This document shows positions 35,749 to 47,970 of a stretch of DNA of 64,000 nt, in pieces. A program made the translations under genes and the position numbers. The DNA is taken from the NCBI GenBank assembly GCA_028386065.3, contig JAKUCV010004245.1, positions 124,001 through 188,000 on the forward strand. The letters are read 5' to 3'. The first letter of the stretch is position 1, and each line of letters opens with the position of its first letter. The notes beneath the pieces are model-generated. The model made no database searches, was not told the origin of the DNA, and worked only from the letters and a program-made list of their open reading frames with translations. This stretch comes from Turnera subulata. Taxonomy: Eukaryota; Streptophyta; Magnoliopsida; Malpighiales; Passifloraceae.

Positions 35749-37567
35749 CGGAAGGAGGTCAAGGGTGGCTGGCTGGCTATGCGTTAATTGACCGTTTTCT
35801 TTTTGGCGCGCAGCTAAACCAACGTGTAGTTTCGGGTACGGTAGTAAAATAGTAGTACTTAGTCTTTCTTTATTTTTTGTTAGTCCGCTTGGACCAGGAA
35901 CACGGTTCCAGTAACCTCAGTCAATATTATTGTTTTTATTAACATATAAAGCTCTATTAATTTAACTCCTAATTTCTTAATCACTGGCTCCCTCTAGGCT
36001 TAATTAATTTGGGCACTTGATGATAGATACAAGGTTGGTGGGTCGAATGCTAGAACATGGTTTTATGTTTGAATCGAGAAAAAATAGTAGTATATAATTA
36101 CAACTTAATTGTTGGCCTTAGCTAGGTACTGGGTTGGAACCTTCATCAGCCACCGAGTCCCATGTTATATTTAAACAAGAGGGGATTTTTTAAAAAAAAA
36201 AAATTGATAAACAACAAAATTTGATTGAATTGATGATTAAGATGATCGATTGCATCTTTGTGTAGTTTGTACACCTTTTATTTAATATTTTGGGTCAGAT
36301 TCAAGGGGCTTCAGGGCTGCTCTTCATTCTGACTGATTTAGGTGCATGTGACCGAGAGAGGTGTGGGCGGCTGGGTTTCATATTATATCTTACAGGTAAA
36401 AAAAAGACTCAAAAAGATAAGCTAGCACAGTATGGCACGTAAACTTCCATGCAAAATAACACAATATCATGACATGTGTTGGCTAAGTGTGCATTGTGTA
36501 GTTAAAAGGGATATTATAGGTTCAATTCTTGACTTGAAAGTCTCTCTCTCTCTCTGCCTCCTTGAAATGGATTTCAGTAGGTTCGGATAATAAAAGAGTG
36601 ATGTCGTTTGCAAACCTTTTTATAAAATAACCTAATAATGTTTAGACTTAGACTCTTAGAGTATGTGAATTGTTGATGTCATGTTTTATACAGGATTAGG
36701 TTAAATAGATTTTTTTATTGAATCTTAAAAAACGTTTGGGCTCAGACACTGGTCGAAACATATGTGCTAAGCCCATTATGTTATCTACGAGCCCGTTTTC
36801 TATTATTCAGCCCATGGTGGTTCTGTGTGTCTTTCAAACACGAAAGAGTTGCCACAATACATATGTGTTGATGGGCCTTATTAATTCTACATATGCAAAA
36901 TCTACCTACAAGTTTCTTCTTTCTTTTTAAATAAAGTGACACCGTTTTTTTTTTCCTCTCCAGCAAAACACATAAAAGTACTGGTGTTGTAACGGTACTA
37001 CAAGAGATATAAGCCATGCCCCCTTTGTCATCTCGTGCCACTACTATTAATTGTTTTCCTTTCTTTCATTCGTTTTCTCTTTTCCCTTCCAAGATAAGTA
37101 ACCATTACATCCACTAGACTTTACCTTGTCCCGTGTGAGTATTAAAAGCAAGACAAAGAAACAATTTGAAATGGAAGATGGGTTGTAAGAAAGGATTGGT
37201 GGATGTTATCTTGAAAGCTAATTGAACATTAGAAGCTGAGAGAAGAGAGTGCAAGAAGATCAAGAAGTCACATCCTTCGAATAATTGTTCTAGTAGAGAT
37301 TTTGTATGTCAGCTTACACTAGAACTCACACCAAAGCAAGTATTTTTAACTTATCTAAAAAGTGACTATTGCCACACTTTTGTTTAAGTATAAGAGGTAA
37401 CTATATATCTATAGCAAATAAGAATAAGGCAAGTCATTAAAATATTAGTTTTTGCTTTCTCGAAGCTTGCTTAAGTGTTAAATTCTTATCAATCTTGAGA
37501 GTCTTTGAGTTTAGATTATTGAATATTTATCTTTAGAAGGGTTTGTTTCTTGATTTTTCATTGATTT
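35749..37567. other. Divergent intergenic region, D side
   Basis: No gene is seen. It is the start of the 4.4-kb gap between the divergent copies D and E. It contains a 15-base TC run at 36541-36555 and several poly-A/poly-T stretches. Any shared regulatory DNA of the array would most likely lie close to D or E rather than here. Confidence 0.4.
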
Positions 37568-37665
37568 TTTTTTTTTTATACTAGTCGAGGAGGGTGAGAC
37601 TCAAATCCGAGACCTCACCCCTCTTGTGCTTTTGACACAAGAGTGCCAACTTAGTACCTTTATGA
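37568..37665 (-). repeat. Possible SINE remnant
   Basis: Read on the minus strand the block has a tRNA-promoter-like phrase (gaggtctcggatttgagtct) and a nearby inverted pair (cttgtg...cacaag). It follows a 14-base T run on plus, which would be the poly-A tail on minus. The class is inferred from these features; no family is recognised. Confidence 0.35.
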
Positions 37666-37867
37666 TATCTTTGGGCTTGGTTATATTTACAAAGAACCTC
37701 TTTGGGTTCTTGAAAAATTCTTTCTTAAGTGAAAATTGGATAGATTTTGCTTAGGTGGAATAAGTTTGAAGTTTGAGCCTTAATAAAAAAAACTTTGAGT
37801 ATATGCTTGAGTATAGCTTTTATAAAAGCCTGGGTTAGAGTTGAAAAGTTTTTAGCTTGATCATTAT

Positions 37868-38241
37868 GCTACACTATGGAATTTATGGTTATGCAGGAAC
37901 AAGAAGGTTTTTGAGCGAGTGGAAGCCAACTGGGAGCGAATGTTTGACATTATCCTGATTCACTCGGTTTGTTCGACATTATCCTGATTCACTCAGTTTC
38001 ATGGATTAAAACTAAACAACCAGCTTTTCCTTTCAATCTATGTGATTTTCTTAACTGTGTTGATTGTATTAAGCTATGACGAGGTGGGGTTTGTAGAGTT
38101 TGTGGATCTAGTTTAGTGAGTCTGGATTTGTAATAGGGGCGCTGATTGTTTTTGGCTTGGTATTGCCATTGCTTTGATGACTTATTAAGCTGCTGTCTGG
38201 CTTTTTAATAAAGCTTCTCACCGTTTTCATAAAAAAAAAAC
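37868..38241 (+). mobile_element. LINE retrotransposon 3' end (5'-truncated)
   Basis: In frame from about 37868 the sequence reads LWNLWLCRNKKVFERVEANW and then ERMFDIILIHSV, typical of the C-terminal tail of plant LINE reverse-transcriptase ORFs. A 29-bp tandem duplication (gacattatcctgattcactc at 37946 and 37975) shifts the frame. After it the original end resumes (HSVSWIKTKQPAFPFNLCDF and a few more residues to a TGA). A 3' UTR with aataaagc follows, and a poly-A tail of ten bases closes it at 38232-38241. The 5' portion is missing, as usual for LINE copies. Confidence 0.75.
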
Positions 38242-40071
38242 TAGGTTGTAATAGGTTCGGTTTCACCTTGAAAAAAAATCATATAGTGAGTTTCGCAAAT
38301 CTCAAAGGGGACTTTTGAGTACTGAACGTATCCTTGGGGTTTAAAGGGAACCATTCTAAATCTTGATGTTCTTAATTGTGTGTTGATTGCCTATAATTTT
38401 TGCCTAATTAGTCTTCCTCACCCAAATTTTGGTTTCTATTCATATATAAATTATTGTCTAGTTTAGTGTGAAAATTTCGGTGTGAATTGAAGTTCGAATT
38501 TTCCTTTAGAAGCTAATTCATCCTCTCCCGGCCAATTTCGGACATACATGTATCAGAGAGCATAGTGGCACTGGCAAATCTAGAAATTATGACTAGGAGA
38601 ATAAAATGGTATGAAAATAATTTAGAGGCTAAGAAGTTTCAATTTGGGAGTCCCAGAAGTATCAAAATAGAAGTAAAATAGGTCTTTATAAGTAAACTCA
38701 ATACCCTAACCAGTCCACCAATTGGCATTATATTAAAATAGTATCCTAGTATAAATAAGAATAAAATCTAGAGAATCATGCGTCACGGCTGCAAAAGAAG
38801 TTGAAGAAGTCGAGTGTTCTTACTCACTGGCGAAAGGGGAACTCCTTGGGGAAGGGCCACAGTGCAAGACGCCACTATCGTCGCCTGTGTGAGTACGCCG
38901 CTGTAGTGACTCGCCGCTGGCCATGCCTCGATTTGCTGCTACAGGTTGTCGTGAAGCAGGTCACGAAAACAGGCAGGCATTACTCCTTAGCAGAAGTGCT
39001 AAGACGTGACACAATGTTTGATTTTATTTAAGTAAAGGGATAAGGTTTGTCTTTTTACCAAATTTTTTATGGTGTGATCATTAGATAGATAAGGATGTGT
39101 TTTAAAAATGTGGTGCTCTCTCCATTAACATTTCCCCACAAACAACAGGCATTACTCGACAGTTCTTATTTCTTATTTCTTTTTGTTCTTCCAATCTAAG
39201 ATAGATTATCTTACCTTCTAAAAATAAACTAATTAAACCTTGTGTATCCTTGCTATCTGCATTCCACATGTATCTTTCAAGCATCAGAAAAGACAAGTCC
39301 ACTTGTACTCTTTCCTAATCTGATACAAGTCTTTCTCGTTATTAATAACTATTGTTCATCACCCACAAAAACAGATAACCAGCCTTGTGACACTACCCTT
39401 TCCTAATGTAGCAGTAGTATATTTCTAGTTCTAGAAGACCTTCTAGTTGACTTAATATTAAAAGTAAGATTATTATTTTTTTCAATTCTTGTAAGCCTTA
39501 TAAAAGAGAGCATTATTAGTTAAATTATCAACAAATAATATAATATTATTCCCCCGAATACTCTAAAGGTGTCCTTTGGTACTATAAGTCTAACTTTCGA
39601 TTACTCTCTTCGAGAAGTGATTTATGAGGGACTGACTCTTTGGAAAAAAGAGATTCCTATAACCAAAAGTAAATTTTTTTCTCGTATTATTCATATTAAA
39701 AAGTTTTTGTGACATAACATAGGTATTCATTTACCAAAAGAAAATAACATATGTATTCTCATGCCAGGAATCACTCAAATCTAACTATACCATAAAACTT
39801 TCTGGATATATAAGTGTACCAAACACTACCTAATTAAGGTTTAAGAAAAGGTTGTTCGAACAAACTAAACTTCATTCTTTGCCACTTGAAAGTTTTCAAA
39901 TGCATGCTTCTTCTTAGACTAAACCTTTTGTGTTCCCTCGCGATCTGCATTTCGCTATAGAGAATCGCTGGCCTTCCTTGACTTTGCATAATTGCATGCC
40001 ATAATAATGTCTACATATCTGATCATGTGTGATCATCTTCTCCACTCCACCCTGCAACACAAAACCCAAAA
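38242..40071. other. Divergent intergenic region, E side
   Basis: No gene is supported. A GC-richer patch at about 38780-39000 has an open frame without recognisable similarity. The last 150 bases are the leader and promoter of copy E. They match the leader of copy F (ctggccttccttgactttgc here, near 39969, and ggtggccttccttgactttg there, near 50245), so E and F were duplicated with their promoters. Confidence 0.45.
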
Positions 40072-43000
40072 ATGTCATCAACCGATACTGCCACAGAGAG
40101 AACCCGCATTCTCGCCAACCATTTCCTCCTCCATGAACCATCACCCTCACCAGCTGCCACCACCACCACCACCGTCCTCTCTTCCAATGCATGCCTTGGT
40201 TACACCCCGGCCGAGCATGGCGAAACCATCTCTTTCGACACGAAAGAGATGAGGAAGTTACTGGATTGGCACAACATAGAAGACCGGGACTGGCTGTTTG
40301 CTATGATGAAGCAAGAGAAATTGTTCAATCCGGTGGAGAGGGGAGGGAGGGTGTTCGTGGTCCCGGACTACAACCAACCGAAAGAGCACCAGAGGGAGAT
40401 GACGCGTCGCCGGGTCAGGTGGTTGCAGGAGAGAGGTGTTTATGAAGGGTGGTTGACGGGGAAAGGGACGGAAGCAGAACTCAAGAAGATAGCCTTGGAG
40501 GAGGTGTTGGGTGCTTATGACAATTCTCTTAATGTTAAGACTGGGGCTCAGTTCATGTTGTGGTCTGTATCGTCCCATGTTTCATTTGCATTTTATTTTT
40601 ATCTAGAGCTCTATATATATGCCCTAACTAATTCGGATCCGACCCTAGGAATTTTTCAGGTACTCAAACTCAAAACCTGTTTAAGCCAAAACCTTGTCGC
40701 TTATCACTGGACTAATACTACCACGTTTGTTGCATTGTCTTATATATGATTATTGGTTCTTGCTTCTGTGTTTGATGCATTTCAGGGGTAACGCAGTCAA
40801 GGCTTTGGGCACAAAGCGGCATCATGACAAGTGGTTGAAAGCAACTGAAGATTATAAACTCATGGGTTGCTTTGCTATGACTGAGTTAGGGCATGGAAGT
40901 AATGTACGTGGAGACCATTAATGTATTCTTATTCTGATCATGATGTGTAGTGACATTTCTTTGATGGGCTTAATTTGCTTTTGTTCCTCTCTATTAGGTT
41001 CGAGGACTCGAGACAGTTGCTACTTTTGATGAAAGAACAGCTGAATTTGTCATCAATACTCCTTGTGAAACCGCTCAGAAATATTGGATTGGTGGTGCTG
41101 CTAATGTAATATAGCTTCCCTTAATTTTTAGACTCTTTGTGGAGTCTTCTTCACCACTTCTTAATTTGCCTTTGTTTAATATCATTCTGATTTTCTGTGT
41201 TATGCAGGATGCCACAGACGCTGTAGTGTTCACGCAGCTAAACATGAAAGGGCAGAATCAAGGAATTCATGCATTTATACTTCAAATCAGGGATGCCAAT
41301 GGAAATGTACTGCCAAATATCCGTATTGCGGATTGTGGTCATAAGATTGGTCTGAACGGTGTTGACAATGGAAGAATCTGGTACTCCTCCTTGTCGATGA
41401 TTATTGTTTCAGAATATGATTTGAATGATACTGGATTTTGGTTTCTGCAGGTTTGACAATGTCCGGATCCCGATAGAAAATATGTTGAATTCTGTTGCTG
41501 ATGTTACACCGGATGGTCAATATCTGAGTGATATAAAGGACCCAGATCGGGTATGTTTTTGCGTATATAAGCATAATTATTTTACTTGGATGTGAAGGTG
41601 TTTATGTTGAGTGTTTGAAGTAACATGTGTATCTACATATTTATTTGTCAGAGATCTGCAGCTTTCATGTCTCCTTTGACTTCTGGTCGTGTAAGTGTTG
41701 CTGCTACTGCAATATACTCTGCAAAGGTATTTACCATATGCTTGTTTCTGTTTTTATATCACGTATTATAAACAAATCAAATCATGATCATGGAACTTAA
41801 TTAAACAGTCTTAATTTTTCTGCTGACAGATAAGCTTAGCGATTGCCATAAGGTGTGCATTGACTAGGCGGGCATTTTCTATTACCCCTAAATATGGACC
41901 TGAACTTCTTTTGCTTGATTACCCATCACACCAACGACGACTATTGCCCCTTCTTGCCAAGACGTAAGTATCCGGATATAGTTGTTAAGACTGTTTAATT
42001 ACCTTAAATAAACCAATTTTTTGGCGGATTACCTTGTCTTACTTCTTACTCCCTTTTCTATCTATTCTTGCCATATCCAGATACGCTATGAATTTTGCTG
42101 GGAATTACTTGAAGATGATATATGTGAAGAGGACTCCACAATCACTCAAAACCCTTCATGTTGTTTCGAGTGCATTGAAGTTTGCCACCACCTGGCATAA
42201 TATGAGAACACTGCAGGTGATCAGGAGCTGTAGAAGCATGCGTTTACAAAGATTTAAGGTGTTTCATATAAGCACCCTGTGAATAATTAACCTTATATAT
42301 GTTGCTTTCAGGAATGTCGTGAAGCTTGTGGAGGACAGGGCTTGAAGACTGAAAATCGAATCGGTCAAATGAAAGGCGATTTTGACCCGCTGTCCACTAT
42401 TGAAGGAGACAACTCTTATATGATGCATCAGGTATTGTGTGCAGTCTAATCCCTCTCCTGAACCTTATTTCTTGGCGAACAAAAGATTTCCGGGATTGAA
42501 GTATCCGAAATTTAATTCCTCAGGTCAGCAAGTCACTCCTTGCAGAATATGCGTCAACTAAGAAGCGGAACAAACCTTTCAATGGTTTGGGATTAGAACA
42601 CCTGAATGGACCTTGTCCTGTCATTCCATTGGAGCCTACAAGTACTATCCTGAGGAGCACCCAGTTCCAGGTTATATATTGGTAACCCCTATTAACACAT
42701 TTGGAATCCTACATATATCTTACAGGTCGTTCTTGTATCAGATTGATGCATTCCACTTGAGGGAGAGAGACCTGTTGAATCGCTTTGCTGCTGAAGTTGC
42801 AGGGTACCAAGCAAAGGGTGAAAGTAGAGAGTATGCATTACTTCAGGTTTGGATGTTATTCTGTCACTACAATTGTTGTCCCTATAATATAATTCCCAAA
42901 CTTTGGCTCTTAAGTGTTTTCACTTAATTATTGCACAGGCTTACCAGCTTGCTGAAGACCTTGCCAGGGCTTTCTCTGACCGATTGACACTAGACGCATT

Positions 43001-43410
43001 CATTGATGTAGAAGCCAGAGTCCCTGCTGGTCCTCTCAAGGTATAGTGTATTCATGCATTCCCTCTGATATGTATAACAAATGTCTGCAAAAATTGTGAT
43101 TATGATGTGTGAAGAGGCATAAGATAATAAATTGCTAAATATCATGTGGGTTTATGTTCCAATGCAGGAAGTGTTAGGCCTGGTGAGGTCATTGTATGCG
43201 GTAATTATTATGGAAGAAGATGCTTCATTTCTGCGGTATGGGTCACCACAAATTGATGCAGTTGTGAGGAAAGAAGTGGCAAAACTTTGCAGTGAAATGA
43301 GACCACATGCACTTGCCTTGGTCAGCTCATTTGGAATTCCGGATGCATTTTTGAGCCCAATTGCATTTGAATGGATTCAGGCAAATTCCTGGTCTTCTGC
43401 CAAGCTGTGA
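40072..43410 (+). CDS. ACX3: Acyl-CoA oxidase 3-like, copy E
   Basis: Thirteen exons: 40072-40562, 40786-40903, 40998-41105, 41208-41380, 41451-41550, 41652-41726, 41830-41963, 42081-42216, 42312-42431, 42524-42670, 42742-42846, 42939-43040 and 43168-43410; 683 residues, open throughout. Targeting nonapeptide [10 protein letters not shown]-terminus SSAKL (PTS1-like AKL). The region of the catalytic Glu (about residue 476) reads [16 protein letters not shown] instead of [16 protein letters not shown], a cluster of changes shared with F. Exon 7 has one extra codon (PKYGPE against PNGPE) and exon 13 lacks two (RYGSPQ against RYGYLSPQ). Exon 4 has [18 protein letters not shown] where the array consensus is [18 protein letters not shown]. 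It keeps the FAD-domain motifs, so it is probably active but may differ in substrate. The first intron carries a small tRNA-like insert. Confidence 0.92.
40627..40679 (-). repeat. SINE-like insert in intron 1 of copy E
   Basis: 53 bp (actaattcggatcc through ctcaaaacctg) align with 50932-50984 in intron 1 of copy F. In F the complement contains gagttcaagtcc, like a pol III B box. Introns of the other copies lack it, so it was inserted before E and F separated. Confidence 0.5.
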
Positions 43411-43775
43411 TTCCTTATTCTAGTGTGCCTGTTTCTTGGATGTGATATGTATATATACCTTTATGTTTTTTAAGCATGTGGACTAGTTATGTCTTTTTTT
43501 GGATCACTTATGCGAGTTCCAGTAATATATATCACATGATCGCAGAACCAATTTTTTTTTTTTTTAATGTTAATTGTTGATTTTATTAAGATGAAGAATA
43601 ACCAGGTACAGAGTGGTCATGGAACTAGAACCAAAAAAAATTGAATAAGAATATATACTTCTAAGGAGTCAAGATTAAATCCCTTTCTTTCAAAAATAAG
43701 GAACACATCCCATATGACAAATAAAGAATTCTATTGGAGAAGAACTGTTCTATGGTTAAGATTTTTTTTCTCCAA
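43411..43775. other. 3' flank of copy E
   Basis: The 3' UTR of E starts here (gtgtgcctgtttcttggatg). This phrase recurs, degenerate, several times at 48.6-48.97 kb. A poly-T run follows, then AT-rich sequence up to the left end of the Helitron. Confidence 0.5.
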
Positions 43776-45089
43776 TCTATTATATTATATTAAAGCAAAG
43801 ACCTCAATTTGGTGAGGACACCTGGCTATGGAGGCGCGTGGCAGGTTTGAATTAATTGTGTGATTTATTATCATTAATATTATGACCTCAACCTAATTAA
43901 AAGAGAGATATGAAAAGACTATCATAATTAAGAGATATAAAGAGATATGAAAAGACAATGCAAAATATAAAAAGATAAAAGATATGAGAAGATAAACCAT
44001 TCACGGAATATGAAAGGAATTTTACTAATTAATATAGACACCTTTGGGTAGCTATATATAGACTCCTACCCAGGGGAGTATGCTATATGCATCCGAATTT
44101 TACCCTTTTGGAAATACGTAAACAACACAATTGTCTCTGCTACCCCATGCTACATTGTTCGAGGTTTGTAATCACTCTTTCTTGGCATTTGATCTTATGA
44201 TATTAGGTAAAGTTTGGATTGTTTTTGCTTTCAGCAATACAAATATTTATATTCATTGTTACATTGTTCACACAGGTTTATCCTGTACATATTCACTACT
44301 AGCAAACTGAACAAGATTTAATTTAATTTTTCTTCTTTTTTTCCCAGAGAAAGTGAATGAAAAATGTAATGTCTATAGTTTTGGGGTGCAAGCCCTGGAA
44401 CTGATATTGAGAAAGTATCCCATGGACCTCATTTCCTGACATTGAAACCACATCAGTGTACCTGCGTTCATAAAATGCTCATGTTAGCTCTTCGCTTTTG
44501 TGAAGATGAAAGGGTAAGAGGACAACAGGTTACAAGAGGGAAGTGAAAAAGACTGACTCTTTTTCATCCTTTTTCTTTATATCGGCTGTTTATTTTATTG
44601 ACAGTGCTAATTAAAGTTTCTCTTTACTTAAAGAATTCCAAGTATTCTTTCTTTCAAAACGGGTAACACGAAAAGTAATCTAAGGCCTATAACCGTCCAC
44701 TGCCAACATTACAGAACCCGCAACCAAATCGCCACCAACAATCTAAAACAACCCAGATCAGGTTAGTTCCACAAGCAACAACAAAAACGAAGGAAGAAGA
44801 AGAGGGAAACAGAGGGGACGACTCACCCGTGCTCGGCGGAGGCGCACGGTTTGTCAAGTTCTTTGCTGCAGAGACCGATTGGAGCCTCAATCACATCACA
44901 CTGAGCTCCCTTCCCTCTTCCCCTCGACTTGCAGGTGGGGAAGAAAGGCGGCGGCGATGAGGAAGGTAAGAACAGATAAAAGAGAACGAGAGAGAAACAA
45001 AGAAAGGAAAAAGTAAAAAAAACTCGTGTGTAACACGGCCTAATTCAACCGCGACTCAAACCCGTGTGTAACACGGGGAGTTGCACTAG
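43776..45089 (+). mobile_element. Non-autonomous Helitron, 1314 bp
   Basis: The left end begins TCTATTATATTATATTAAAG, of the type seen at plant Helitron 5' termini, just after an A. The right end is CTAG (45086-45089) followed by T. A 7-bp-stem hairpin (CCCGTGT-gta-ACACGGG, 45061-45077) lies 8 bases before CTAG. This combination of 5'-TC, 3' hairpin plus CTRR and insertion between A and T is diagnostic of Helitrons. No Rep/helicase is encoded. Inside it are a receptor-kinase scrap (44347-44439) and a degenerate second hairpin near 45024. It lies between copy E and the broken eighth ACX3 copy. Confidence 0.75.
44347..44439 (+). pseudogene. LRR receptor-like kinase fragment
   Basis: The 93 bases read EKVNEKCNVYSFGVQALELI, then LRKYPMDLIS and a stop. 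This matches the subdomain IX region of plant LRR receptor kinases (usual form: [29 protein letters not shown]-like). A splice-acceptor-like ttttttcccag lies directly before it. Only this scrap is present, so it is a captured exon fragment inside the Helitron and not a working kinase. Confidence 0.7.
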
Positions 45090-45175
45090 TTTCCATATTA
45101 TGTTAGTCACGTGTGTTCTCTGAAATATGATGCGTGGGGGCAATAGCCTTGGGGGCGGTCTGGTCTTTTTCATAA

Positions 45176-45273
45176 GGAGAGTTTACGTGGACTACAAACC
45201 AAGCCAAAGAACACCAGGGGGGGATGACGCGTCGCCGGGCCAGCCAGGAGAGGTGTGTTTGAAGGGTGTGGTT
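45176..45273 (+). pseudogene. ACX3 exon 1 scrap (part of a broken eighth copy)
   Basis: About 98 bp align with exon 1 of copy E (the region coding [16 protein letters not shown] and ERGVYEGW): shared phrases are gactacaaac/caaccaag-ccaaagaacacc, atgacgcgtcgccggg and gagaggtgt. Small deletions and a run of Gs break the frame. It is on the same strand as E and F and lies about 3.1 kb before the matching 3' scrap, so the two may be the ends of one dead gene. Confidence 0.7.
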
Positions 45274-46273
45274 TGAACTGTACTCGTATCCCCGACCACA
45301 TAATAATATAGACGAGATGTCGTCTCAAACCAAATCAACGTCTACTTGTTGTCTTTTTTTATTTTTGTTTTTTTTTCTTTACCAAGTTAATCAAATCTCT
45401 CCTCCATCAAAAAAAATCATGTTCTTCACTTTTGCTCACCAGTAACAGCCAGTTACACCGCCGTCTCCCTTCCCAAGCAATTATCCACCTTTTGCTTATA
45501 AAATATAGTGACATAACAACATTTTTTTTCAAAGCCAATTTATCTTAGACGGTAAGATCATCTCAATTATCGTCTTAATCATAACCCTCTCCCACGAAAA
45601 ATTCTATGGTAATCACTGCGTACCAAGTCATATACCACACCTATTAATCACATCATGTTAAATTAATATATTAATTCAGTATTATTACATGTCAGATTTT
45701 GTTTTATTTATTTTTGAAAACATCTCCACCTCCTTCCTATATCCTTGCCCTTTCCTGTACTTCCTCCTTTCTCGACGACTGCGTTGCCCGCCTGGTCTCA
45801 ACCAATTCATCCGATGTTGTTCACAAGATATGGGTTTTTTTGTTTCATTTATTTCTAAAAGAAAACCTACTTCTTCTTTATATTATTGTCCTTCCTCCCT
45901 TGCCATTTCATGTCTTCACTTTTTTGCCGCCACACCGGTGGCCATAGAACTTGACGAGTGGTCGGTAAGTGGTAATCTGGGCAATCTAATTTAGGGTACT
46001 AATTGGGTATGGTTTTATAAAAAAGAAAATTCAAAACATAATCACAGGGAAAGTGAAGGTTGACTTCTCCATTGAATACAAACATATGGCATCATTGATG
46101 GCTGCGAGGCTGCTTGACCGAATAAGGGTGGTGATTGGATTTATGTGTAAGCAGGGTGGATAATTGTAGGAAAATTGAATCTTCAGTAACCGAATACAAG
46201 CAGAAAATCAATTAAATCTGGCCTTCAATTCTCCTTAAAATTGTGTTTTCAAAACTGAAAAAACTTAATAAAT
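45274..46273. other. Intergenic sequence between ACX3 exon 1 scrap and TIR element
   Basis: No ACX3 exons remain here. A stretch at about 45690-45920 contains two related pyrimidine-rich segments (tttatttatttttgaaaaca and tttcatttatttctaaaaga, each followed by cct-rich sequence), suggesting a local duplication. No gene is seen. Confidence 0.35.
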
Positions 46274-47970
46274 AGGGTGAAGCACCTTTTTGGGCCCCCG
46301 AGTTATGCGTTTGTCCCGTTTGTATACCCGGGAGTTTTTCTGTCCCTTTTGTGTACCCCGAGTTTATAAGTTTGTCCCTTTTCTGTACCTCGGGCAGCCC
46401 GGGCGATGACGTGGCCAGTTGCCCGGGCAGACCTGACACGTGTCACTCTCTCATTGGACCACATCAGCAAAAAGTGGGGCCCACCTTACCCAACCGTTTT
46501 TTATTTTCCGAAAAATTAAAAATTCGTTTTCCTATTTTTAAAATCCCTTACCGGCTGGTTGACCCGATTTTATTTCCGGGTTGTACAATACGGTGTGAGT
46601 TAGAAAAAAACCAACCCAAACAATTAAATTCCCGATTTTATTCCCCCATTTCCTATCCTTTTCTTTTTTTGTTTTATTTTTTGTCTTTTTTTCCTCTTCT
46701 TCCTCCCCACTCACCTCTCAACTCTCTTCCTTTCCCCTCCTTCTCTACTCACAAAAACAAATTCCTTTCTTTGTGTTAAAACGAATTCATGAACCTATTG
46801 CAGAACCAATTAATTGTGTGAGAACAATTAATGGCATGAGCCATGTGAATTTCATGAACTAGTGTGTCTTTTGTGTTACGTCTCGGTGGGCTGTGGCTCA
46901 TGATGGCCGTTTGTCGCTGTAACAGCCTCGGCCGGTGCAAGTTGATGACTGTGGTCGTCTCCTCCGGCGACTTGTGTTTGTTTTGGGATTGTTTTGCAGG
47001 GGGTGGTTTGTGACGAGGAGCAGTGCCGTGAGCTGGGTTATGTGCTCGTGTTCTCGCGTGGCGGCGTGTGTGGTTTTCGTAATCGGGTGCGTGGCCGGTG
47101 GGTGGCGCAGCGACGGTCCATGTTGGCGACCAGAGCCGAGCAGGGGAGGCGTCAGTCGTTGCCTCCAGCGGCATCCTCTCCAGATCGCAGCGACGGGCCA
47201 TGCGGCGGCGGGCCTTGTACTCGCTTCTCCGATCTGGTCGCGCCCAGTGTTTTCTGTCGGTACGGCAGCCTTCGTGGCAGTTGCGCTGGTAGACACTGCA
47301 GCCGTCGTGGCGGCTATGCTTCGGCAGCGGCGGTGGAGGCTCCAGTGGGAGCATCTACAGGCTGCAGTGTAGATGGAGGAAGAAGAGAGGAAAAAAAAAA
47401 AGAGAAAAAAAGACAAAAAAAAAGATTAAAAAAAGAATAAGAAAGGGGGAATAAAATCGGGAGGAGAAAAAAAAGAGAAAAAAAGATTAAAAATTAAAAA
47501 AAATAAAAAAATAAAAAAAGGGGGAAATAAAATTGGGTGTAACATAAAAAAAAAAGGCAAAAAAATAAAAAAGAAAAAAAGAAAAGGATAGGAAATGGGG
47601 GAATAAAATCGGGATTTAATTGTTTGGGTTGGTTTTTTTCTAACTCAGACCGTATCGTACAAACCGGAAATAAAATCGGGTCAACCAGCCGGTAAGGGAT
47701 TTTAAATACAGGAAAACAAATTTTTTATTTTTCGGAAAATAAAAATCGGTAGGGTATGGTGGGCCCTACTTTTTTGCTGATGTGGTCAAATGAGAGAGTG
47801 ACACGTGTCAGGTCTGCCCGGGCAACTGGCCACGTCATCAGTCGGGCTGCCCGAGGTACAGAAAAGGGCCAAAATCCTAAACTCGGGGTACCTAAAATGG
47901 ACAGGAAAACTCGCAGGTATAGAAACGGGACAAACGTGAAACCCGAGGACCCAAAAAGGTGCTTATCCCT
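46274..47970. mobile_element. Long-TIR, Pack-type non-autonomous element, 1.7 kb
   Basis: The left end agggtgaagcacctttttggg and the right end, as its complement, define terminal inverted arms of more than 380 bp each, close to 90% alike by eye (shared gatgacgtggccagttgccc and tcccttaccggctggttgac blocks). The flanks carry the 8-bp direct repeat taataaat immediately outside both ends, a target-site duplication suiting a hAT or Mutator-like transposon. The centre (about 46790-47380) is markedly GC-rich, unlike everything around it, and looks like captured host DNA. The inner right arm has gggggaataaaatcggg-like blocks repeated three times (near 47444, 47519 and 47597). No transposase is present. 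It sits between the two scraps of the eighth ACX3 copy. Confidence 0.8.

Noticed and set aside
38801..39031. GC-richer open frame of 76 codons between D and E
   Set aside because: Short, no similarity recognised, no promoter; treated as chance.
35666..40071. Bidirectional promoter between D and E
   Set aside because: The gap is 4.4 kb with a LINE tail and other repeats inside; each gene has its own nearby leader, so a shared promoter is unlikely.
46935..47440. Overlapping open frames of 145-190 codons on both strands
   Set aside because: They lie in the GC-rich core of the TIR element, where few stop codons occur by chance; all frames are similarly open.
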